A stretch of 64,000 bases of DNA from Aurantiochytrium sp. KH105 (lineage: Eukaryota > Sar > Bigyra > Thraustochytrida > Thraustochytriidae). The position numbers and the translations under genes were made by a program. Positions 1 to 7,078 of the stretch are shown here, in pieces; the first letter of the stretch is position 1, and each line of letters opens with the position of its first letter. Under the pieces are notes generated by a model, which saw nothing but the letters and a program-made list of their open reading frames with translations, was not told the DNA's origin and made no database searches. The stretch spans positions 1 through 64,000 of the forward strand of contig BGKB01000077.1 in the NCBI GenBank assembly GCA_003116975.1, given 5' to 3'.

Positions 1-258
1 CATATGCAGGTGTGCGGCGGCGTTCCCTGTCGTGTTGTCGCAAGAAGCATATGCCTGTTCGCGGCTTGGCGGACCGTTGCAAGGGGCAGAGATGTTAGGG
101 CTTGGTAGAAAGGTGCTGCTCAACTCTACCGCGATTGGTGATGCCATGCGGCGCGATGGATTTGGGCATTCTTCGGCAGTCCGAGCTGGGCGAGGTTGTG
201 AGCAGGTGATCACAAGCCCGTCGGAATACTTTGTACCGCACTCCAGGCAAATCTTCAT
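1..258 (-). CDS. Partial unknown protein with N-terminal Cys-rich motif (runs off left edge)
   Basis: On the minus strand an ATG at 258-256 opens a frame of 86 codons with no stop before the window edge, so only the N-terminus is visible. The protein begins MKICLECGTKYSDGLVITC, with a C-x2-C pair and a further Cys that resembles the start of a small zinc ribbon. The rest of the visible part is Ser/Pro/Ala-rich and looks disordered. The 222 bases between this start and the cyclase gene's stop at 481 would hold its promoter, and both genes lie in tandem on the same strand. I do not recognise the family. The open frame and N-terminal Cys motif favour a real gene, but 86 codons in GC-rich DNA could be open by chance. 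Confidence 0.4.
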   Translation of the reverse strand, partial: MKICLECGTKYSDGLVITCSQPRPARTAEECPNPSRRMASPIAVELSSTFLPSPNISAPCNGPPSREQAYASCDNTTGNAAAHLHM

Positions 259-480
259 CCTCCCTTCACGGACAAGATCAAATGAATGCTCCTGTAGATG
301 ATGACCTTTTCCAGAATTGTAGGCGAGCGAGCTGGGCGATGCGAACATTGAGCGGCCAACGTAAACCTCCCCCAGCTAAATGTGATAATGTAGACCAGCA
401 TCAGGTAAGCAAATCAGATGCTCCCATGATCTTTCTTCTTTTCTTTTTCTTTGTCAAGATTACAAAACAAAACAAAACAA

Positions 481-3400
481 TCAAAAGCTCTTCGACGCCA
501 GCGTATTGACGCCGGTCCAGCCCTGCTCCTGCGCGTCGATCGCATCGACACCGAAACGCTCAAGTTGTTCGCGAGTACGCTCTAGCAGCAGTGTTTCCGC
601 CGTGTTGAGATCGCCGTCCAGATCCGAGACGCTCAAAAGGGTCCGCTCCGCGTTTCGAAAGCGGCCCTCCTGAAATGCGTGCAGGGCCACCTCATAACGA
701 TTGATACGAGCAGTCTCACGCGCTAGCATCGGTATGTCGGTCACAGGATGAAAGCTTTTGAGGACATCCGCTTGAGACTCCATCGTAGGCGTTGCATATA
801 GTGTTCGTCCTGCGCCGTTCGACTCTCCATTCAGCGTCAGATGGGATCCTTGCGAGGACTCTTGGTCGAGCGGCTCGCTCGGTGGGCTATCCGAAGCGTC
901 CGAGTCTCGAGAAGGCGGCGACGGCGCCGCTTTGGGGAGCAATGGTCTGAACGACGTGAAGAAGAACTTGCTATTCTTGCCCTGCCGCCGTCTACTTTTA
1001 TCGCGTTTGCCAGCATCGGCACCGGCCCGAGCGTCCCGTCTTTTTCTACGCTGATCCATGACTTTGTTTTGTGCATCTTGTTCATCGGCGTCGGATTCTC
1101 CATCCGCATCCTCATCCTCATCCTGATCTTCCTCTCCGTCGCTTTCGCTATCGCTATCGCTGTCCGTCTCTGTCGCCACGTATGGCGCCAAAAACTTGCA
1201 CTCGATCGGATCTTTTTGTAAGACGACTTCGAAAATGCGGGCCGCCTGCTCTTTACCTTTGACTTGAACGAGGTCGAGCTCACGGAGCAAAAAGCTATGA
1301 CGAAACGCGCACAAAGAGAGAGTATCTTCCGAACATATGATTTGTGTGCCATACAGTTTGGAGAGTCCCTCGAGACGACTTGCCATGTTCACCGCATCGC
1401 CAAGACTTCCGAACTTGTACTTTGTCAGCGACCCGATCGTCCCACTCAAAACAGGCCCCGTGTGGATGCCAATACGCACACGGAACTCGCCCAGGTCATA
1501 TTTTTCCTTGAACTCTTCTTGAAATTGCACCGAGAGAGTCCTGAGATACTGCTGCTGGGCGATCGCCGCGCTTAGCGCCTTGGTCGCATGGTCTTCGATC
1601 GTTTCTGGTGTATTCCAGAACGCAAGCAGACCATCTCCCTGGATCTCGGCCACCACGCCCTCGTACTGCTCCACGATGGCTGTCATGGCCGTCAGGTAGC
1701 GCGTAATGAGATACATGAGGTCCACGCGCTCCAGTTTTTCTGCAATCGATGTAAAGCCTTGAATGTCGGAAAACATGGTCGTGACCACACGCTCCTTCAC
1801 GTTGAGGCGCCGCCCGCGCTTGGTCCGCAAAATGTTACGTACCACGGCTGCTGGAACAAAACGCGCAAAGGTCTCCAGAGCATAGTACATTTTTACAAAT
1901 TCGCGCTGCGTGCGCGCCACTTCCTTGATACGTGATCGTTCCTCCCGCGGCATGACCGCGCCCTTGTTCCGAAACTCCAATTTGGTCAATCGCCGTATCT
2001 CGGACGTCAGTCGACGGATAGGACGCGCCAGCAACGCGGCAATGACGTAGGAGAGTACCAAGGTCAGTAAAATCAGCCCCACCTCGACGCCAGCGCTTGT
2101 GCCCGCGAGTTTCTGTAGCACTTGATTCGTTTCCTCGGTGCTCCGCTGAAGCTGTTCCCGTGGCTCTTGCAGTGCATTCGTGTAGTTGACAATGCTCCAC
2201 GATACAGGCACGGCCAAGACAGCGCGCCAGATAAAAGGATACAAGACGGGGAAGTTATCGTCGGTCGATTCGCCTGACAGGGGACCCACGGTTAAGACCA
2301 CGCAATCGCGATAAAGCTGATCAAGGTTGGCGTCAAAGTCAGCGTCATCGTCACTCACGTTGCAAAGGGTGCCATCGCTTGCGTTCCGAATCACCGTAAT
2401 GGACTCGTTGGCTTCCAAGTTCAAATTCTCCACCACGTTTGTATACTGACGGACTATCTCGCTTTCGGTGTAATTCGTGGCGAACACGGGCGCTGTGATG
2501 TTTAGCTCTCTTCCATCGACAGCACCTCCCACGAGCAGGCCGGTCTGATTGATGTCACTCTCGATCGACGGCACCGATTTGAGCACATAGAAGAATTGCG
2601 CGCACTGCGGGCAACTTAGTGATGTTGCTGCGCTTTCGTTCTGCACGCTGCGTAAAACAGAGACACTCACCGCGCTAATGGCGGACGTCAGAACATTCGT
2701 CTGCGCATACCCCTGAAAACAAGAATACGTTCCACAAAAATTGATCGGGTATGTCAGCAGGAAGCCGTACGTCAGAGATGGATCAAGATAGCCGTCCAGC
2801 CAATACCCAAAGTTCGTGTATGCTCCAAAGCTTCGAGAGGTATTACCAGCCTCGGAAAGAACGTGAAGCTGCGATGAAAGTCCGCTCAGCGAAAATGCGT
2901 CAAGGGGGATGACTTGCCCTGGTTCGATCGGACTGCCATCGGTGCGGTCAAGTTCCCACAGCATCAAGTCGTTACCACTTTCGCTTAGAGCAAGTGTAAA
3001 CGACTCAGAGACGACTTGTCGATCGAAGATAAACGCATTGGGATCAATGTCTGTGGGATCCGTCCCGAAAGTACTAGCCTGGACAATTGCGCCGCCTGCG
3101 ACGAGACTGACAAAGCTTGAGTTCAGCGTCTGAAATAGCATGTTTGACGTCAGTGACGAAACGAGGGTGGTGTTGTCGGTGGCTTGCTGCAGCGAGTCCA
3201 TCAGCGTCAGCGTCGAAAGAATGGTCTGAAATGAGTCAGAAATGATGCTCAGGTCGATCAGGCTCACCGTCGTCTGCAGCGTTGAGGCGAGCTGAGTTCT
3301 GCTGTTGTCAAGCTCCACAAAGAGAGAAGTGTTGATGAAAACATTGAGGCTGCTGTTGCACGATTGCTCGTACGTATCCTGTATCCTTTGCGTAAAGAAG

Positions 3401-4221
3401 TGCTGCACCACAATGATAATGATCGCACCGAAGAGCACGAGCGCCATAAAGGGATACATGATAGCGTCGCGCAGCTGAAATTGCGCTGCGCGGTTGCACA
3501 GGCACCAGCACGTCCGCTCGCGGTTTTGCCTAATGTTACGCTCAATGTCAATCTCTAGTTTGCTCTTTCGGCGCCCCAATATGCGTGAATCGCCCGCGCT
3601 CCATCGACCTGTCGAATACATGCTGTCTGACTTGTCTGAAGCCAGCCCCGCGGCCGCGGCCCACGCGGCCTGGTCGAGTACAGGGCCGTTTGACGATGCA
3701 TCACCAGGTGTGAGCATATCAATTTCTTGTCCTAATTGACTCAAGCTGTGCATACGCTTTTGCACGGACGCCATGACACTTTGCGTGCGCGCCATGCGTG
3801 TGGCAAATTCTTCGTTTAAAACGGCATCCTGGGCTTCGAGGTCCGCGGGCGCAGACATGGCGGCCTGGGAGATGCCTTCGGTCCATGCAACTCTTTTCTC
3901 CGCGTCATACAAGATGCCAGGCCCGCGTCCGCCGAGAGGCGGGCTCGAAGCGATGTTGCTGAGGCCAGGCGTTTCATCGATATATGACGTCGGGTTTTCT
4001 CTTTCCGCCTCGCCACCGCAGGTGGTTTTCTTGGCATCGAGTTGAGGCCCAGCGCAATCATCTTCGCCTTCTTGTTTCTCGTCGCCATCCTCTTCTTGCA
4101 GCACTTGCCGCCTCTCTTCCTCGTCTTCCTCTGACCGCAAGGTCCTCTCCGAGGCCGACTTTTCGTCGTCACGCTTGTCCTGCGTCGGTCTCTTCGCCGC
4201 GGCATCTCGCTCGTCCTCCAT
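481..4221 (-). CDS. Receptor-type class III adenylate/guanylate cyclase
   Basis: A membrane nucleotidyl cyclase of 1246 residues that would make a cyclic nucleotide from ATP or GTP. The start at 4221 has the context GCACCATGG; the frame stays open upstream but has no better ATG. Domains: an acidic disordered N-terminus (1-250), a membrane segment (about 253-273), a large ectodomain with many Asn-x-Ser/Thr sites (275-708), a second membrane segment (about 709-729), a HAMP-like basic linker, then the cyclase domain (about 805-995). The two metal-binding aspartates are in FSDIQGF and GDGLLAF, and the transition-state Asn and Arg are in NMASRLEG, so it looks active. At the usual substrate-discriminating Lys there is Glu (AEIQGD), so ATP versus GTP cannot be decided. 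A polyacidic stretch and a short TPR-like helix pair form the C-terminus. The ectodomain suggests ligand sensing; the ligand is unknown. Confidence 0.88.
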   Translation of the reverse strand: MEDERDAAAKRPTQDKRDDEKSASERTLRSEEDEEERRQVLQEEDGDEKQEGEDDCAGPQLDAKKTTCGGEAERENPTSYIDETPGLSNIASSPPLGGRGPGILYDAEKRVAWTEGISQAAMSAPADLEAQDAVLNEEFATRMARTQSVMASVQKRMHSLSQLGQEIDMLTPGDASSNGPVLDQAAWAAAAGLASDKSDSMYSTGRWSAGDSRILGRRKSKLEIDIERNIRQNRERTCWCLCNRAAQFQLRDAIMYPFMALVLFGAIIIIVVQHFFTQRIQDTYEQSCNSSLNVFINTSLFVELDNSRTQLASTLQTTVSLIDLSIISDSFQTILSTLTLMDSLQQATDNTTLVSSLTSNMLFQTLNSSFVSLVAGGAIVQASTFGTDPTDIDPNAFIFDRQVVSESFTLALSESGNDLMLWELDRTDGSPIEPGQVIPLDAFSLSGLSSQLHVLSEAGNTSRSFGAYTNFGYWLDGYLDPSLTYGFLLTYPINFCGTYSCFQGYAQTNVLTSAISAVSVSVLRSVQNESAATSLSCPQCAQFFYVLKSVPSIESDINQTGLLVGGAVDGRELNITAPVFATNYTESEIVRQYTNVVENLNLEANESITVIRNASDGTLCNVSDDDADFDANLDQLYRDCVVLTVGPLSGESTDDNFPVLYPFIWRAVLAVPVSWSIVNYTNALQEPREQLQRSTEETNQVLQKLAGTSAGVEVGLILLTLVLSYVIAALLARPIRRLTSEIRRLTKLEFRNKGAVMPREERSRIKEVARTQREFVKMYYALETFARFVPAAVVRNILRTKRGRRLNVKERVVTTMFSDIQGFTSIAEKLERVDLMYLITRYLTAMTAIVEQYEGVVAEIQGDGLLAFWNTPETIEDHATKALSAAIAQQQYLRTLSVQFQEEFKEKYDLGEFRVRIGIHTGPVLSGTIGSLTKYKFGSLGDAVNMASRLEGLSKLYGTQIICSEDTLSLCAFRHSFLLRELDLVQVKGKEQAARIFEVVLQKDPIECKFLAPYVATETDSDSDSESDGEEDQDEDEDADGESDADEQDAQNKVMDQRRKRRDARAGADAGKRDKSRRRQGKNSKFFFTSFRPLLPKAAPSPPSRDSDASDSPPSEPLDQESSQGSHLTLNGESNGAGRTLYATPTMESQADVLKSFHPVTDIPMLARETARINRYEVALHAFQEGRFRNAERTLLSVSDLDGDLNTAETLLLERTREQLERFGVDAIDAQEQGWTGVNTLASKSF

Positions 4222-4736
4222 GGTGCGCCCGCGTCTTCGTCTTGCTCTCGCGGGGCGGCGCGCGCTCCCTGCAGGCGCTGGCGCCTGGCCCCGGCGCGCG
4301 CTCGCTCGCGCGCACGGGCTCGCGACGCGGACGACGCGCGGTCGCGCGAGCGAACTCGCGCAGAGCGAATCTGCGAACTTCGGCCCCTCGTCAGGCAGGC
4401 CAGACCAGGCCAGGCCAGGCCAGGGCACCTCTCGCTCGCCCGGGGCGCCGCGCCCGCGCGATGGGCGCGCGGTCTGCAGGTCCGCGCCGCCGCGGAGAGA
4501 GCCCGAGCAGATGCAGCTTTGCCGGGCGAGGAGGGCGGGGGTCGAGCAAGGATTGCACTGTGAAAAACGAGTCAGCCAGGTGGCCAGGGCCGCTCGCTCT
4601 CACACTTTGGGCGTCATTCGGCAACATCGTCAAACTTCTTCGTGTATCGATCCATCATCATCATCATCACTATCGAGTCTCATCGCGAAATTGTCCCGCG
4701 TGGAGCGCTGCAGGCAGGCGATTGGGGGCGAAGAGA
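4222..4736. other. Intergenic: cyclase 5' region and 3' end of the fusion gene
   Basis: This lies between two tandem minus-strand genes. It is very GC-rich near the cyclase start, with CCAGG-type repeats around 4406-4425 and a short CAT repeat near 4651-4668. It should contain the cyclase promoter and the 3' untranslated region of the fusion gene. I see no other convincing coding frame. Confidence 0.6.
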
Positions 4737-6695
4737 CTAATTAGCCTGGCTCTTGGCGCGGCGGCGGCGGCGGCGCAACATTAAGGGATCGGGAAAGCGA
4801 ACGATCGTGTGGAATTCGCCGCACTCGCCAAAGGTATCGGGACCATTCGGGACAGACTTGAGACGGTCCACAAGTTCCGCCGTGTACGGCGTGCCGGTCT
4901 CGAGGGCGATGCCTCTGGAGCTCAGCGTCGAGACGGCCGCGTCGTCAATATTGCACGCTGAGACCGTTACCGTAGCCTCGAGATCGTCGAGAGCCGTCCA
5001 GAGTTGCTGCTCGAGCTGCGCATAGGGAACCTTGAAGAGAGGGAACTCGCTTCTCCAAGAAGCAAAATTCGCCGCACGCCAGGCCCGAATATCTTCCAAA
5101 TGCAAGTCGCCAAAAACGAGACACACTTGCTCGCGAGCAAAGTTGTACTCGCGCAACAGAAGCTCCAAACTGCGCTCCACGGTCTCCACGTAGTCTGTGT
5201 TGGCGCTCGCCCGCGGAAGCGGAGCCACGAGCAAGTCAACGTCGAGCGAGCGTGCTTGATCCATAATGTCAGAAAGGGGAACTTCTTGCTCGGGGACCAC
5301 GTTCGTATTAGCGTCAAAGGTCGTGAGGAGGACGACTTTGTCCCCCGCATCGGCCGTCTCGCGCGTGCGAAGATATGTCAAAAAAGAGTCTTTGCCACCA
5401 CTCCAAAACACAATGCGCAGCTTGGCGTCCGGGTCTGCTGCGAGGCCTCGCTTGCGACGAGGAACGGGTCGCGCACGAAGCAGACGCGGGGCTTGGATCG
5501 GATCCGATCGATGGAGCTTGCGCTGGTCAGCTGGCACAGCGCAGTGACCGAACGGGCAATGACGGCACGCCTTGCCGCAGCAATAGCCCCGATCGAGAGC
5601 AGTTTGCGCTGTAAAGACCATGTATCCTGTAGCGGGGTCAGTATAAGTCTTGTCACCGCGCTCCATGGCGGCCTGATGCAGGTCTTCGAGATCGCGAAGC
5701 CGCTTCGTCTCGGCAGCTTCGCGTTCCGTCTCTGAAGGAGGCGCCTGCGTTTCAACAGGACGAACATATGGCTTCCAAGGGAAGTCCGCCTTGGCAGCAC
5801 CGGGTTTCGCGGCATTGGCGGGATGCAGCCAATCCACCAGCCACTCGAGGCAGTCCACGAGACGTGGCCCGGGGCGATTGAACATTTGGTTGCCGTCTAC
5901 AAGGGCGACATGATCTTGTTGTACAGCGCGCAGAGAAGGCCACCACGTGGAAGATTCCATGTCACGTGTAAGGCTCTCTGTTTTTGCAAGATCAAGGCCG
6001 CAAGGGCAGACGATGATTGCGTCGGGGTCGTCCTCTTGCAGACGTTCGGTCGGAATGGCAAACGATTTACTACCGGGATCATCGTTTACGCCCTGGCGCG
6101 CGCCTGCCATGCGGAGAATCTCGGGCGTCCAGTGTCCACCGACGTAGATAGGGTCGGGCCATTCGATGAAGGCGATGTTTCTAAAGCGAGGCTCCCCGCT
6201 CGCGGCGACACGTTGACAAGCAGCGTCTACTCGCGCTTGAAGTCTTGCGCGCGAGGCGACGGCTTCCTTGGCGAGTCCGACAGCATTGCCAACTTCATTG
6301 AGAGACTCCAAGACCTCGTCCAAGGTGTGCGGGTTCAGGCTAATGACGCGTGGACGTGGGTCAAGCTGTCGCGCGAGCTGGACGACCTCGTTCATGTCAA
6401 TGGAACATACCTGACAAAGACTCTGCGTGATGATAACATCGGGCTTGAGTTCTTTGAGTAAGCCGGCATTCACCGTGTAGAGACTCTCATTGTTTGCGAG
6501 TGCTGAGCGAACCTGGTCGTCCACCTCGCGCGGCGTCGTAAAGGTCGTCTTTTGCGCGGTCAGAACGGGAAGGTGCTGGACCTGCGGCGGCCAGTCGCAT
6601 TCGTGCGATCTGCCCACGAGCAAATGCGCGCCTCCGACTTCGCAAAGCGCCTCAGTGGCGCTCGGCAGCAGCGAGACCACGCGGAGTGCGCTCAT
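4737..6695 (-). CDS. Fusion: BtuF-like binding domain + DUF5522-like Cys cluster + Dph6-like ATP pyrophosphatase
   Basis: A 652-residue protein with three recognisable parts. Residues 1-300 resemble the helical-backbone periplasmic binding fold of cobalamin/siderophore receptors (BtuF type: starts RVVSLLPSATEALCEVGG, later RSHECDWP and a FIEWPDPIYVGGHWTPE stretch), but no signal peptide is present, so it should be cytosolic. Residues about 350-390 hold GYCCGKACRHCPFGH, the Cys pattern of DUF5522. From about 430 to the end is a PP-loop ATP pyrophosphatase with SGGKDS, GDLHLEDIRAW and GECGEFHT, as in diphthine-ammonia ligase (Dph6) and its COG2102 relatives. The ATG at 6695 is the first in frame, directly before the BtuF-like start. 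Its role may combine metal or corrinoid binding with ATP-dependent amidation; that is inference. It is divergent to the GRAM gene. Confidence 0.82.
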   Translation of the reverse strand: MSALRVVSLLPSATEALCEVGGAHLLVGRSHECDWPPQVQHLPVLTAQKTTFTTPREVDDQVRSALANNESLYTVNAGLLKELKPDVIITQSLCQVCSIDMNEVVQLARQLDPRPRVISLNPHTLDEVLESLNEVGNAVGLAKEAVASRARLQARVDAACQRVAASGEPRFRNIAFIEWPDPIYVGGHWTPEILRMAGARQGVNDDPGSKSFAIPTERLQEDDPDAIIVCPCGLDLAKTESLTRDMESSTWWPSLRAVQQDHVALVDGNQMFNRPGPRLVDCLEWLVDWLHPANAAKPGAAKADFPWKPYVRPVETQAPPSETEREAAETKRLRDLEDLHQAAMERGDKTYTDPATGYMVFTAQTALDRGYCCGKACRHCPFGHCAVPADQRKLHRSDPIQAPRLLRARPVPRRKRGLAADPDAKLRIVFWSGGKDSFLTYLRTRETADAGDKVVLLTTFDANTNVVPEQEVPLSDIMDQARSLDVDLLVAPLPRASANTDYVETVERSLELLLREYNFAREQVCLVFGDLHLEDIRAWRAANFASWRSEFPLFKVPYAQLEQQLWTALDDLEATVTVSACNIDDAAVSTLSSRGIALETGTPYTAELVDRLKSVPNGPDTFGECGEFHTIVRFPDPLMLRRRRRRAKSQAN

Positions 6696-7078
6696 GTCAA
6701 ATCAAACGAAACCAAACCAAAACAACTTCGTGGCTTCGTGTGTTCGTTTGCTTGCTTGCTTGCTTGCTTGCTTTCTCGGTTAAAAGGCCTCGAATCTTGG
6801 CTGGCACCTTGCAAAGTTCTCTTGCCGCGCAAACGAGCGGTCCTCGCTTATGTTCGAGCGTCCTCTAAGCCTGGTGCTCGCTGCCGTCCTCTTGGTTTTG
6901 CTTTTGCTGCAGCTGCTTGCCATCGTCGGACGTCCGTCGTGGTATAGTAGGCCCGACGAGGCCCGAGTAGCCTGGTAGGCCTAGTATGGACCAGGTAGAA
7001 ATAGGCCTAATCGGAAATAATGAAATGAAGATGAAAAAGAAAAAGCATTCCAGCTTCGGGGAGGCTCGTCGAGGCACC
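6696..7078. promoter_or_regulatory. Divergent 5' region of the fusion gene and the GRAM gene
   Basis: 383 bases separate the two start codons, so the promoters must be adjacent or shared. The left side has a GCTT repeat at 6750-6773, which reads AAGC on the fusion gene's coding strand and lies about 55 bases before its ATG. The right side (6942-7012) has a cluster of TAG/GGCCTA words similar to clusters before other genes here. No TATA box is obvious. Confidence 0.55.
6750..6773. repeat. (GCTT)n microsatellite
   Basis: About six copies of GCTT. On the minus strand it reads as AAGC repeats in the probable 5' leader of the fusion gene. Confidence 0.9.
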
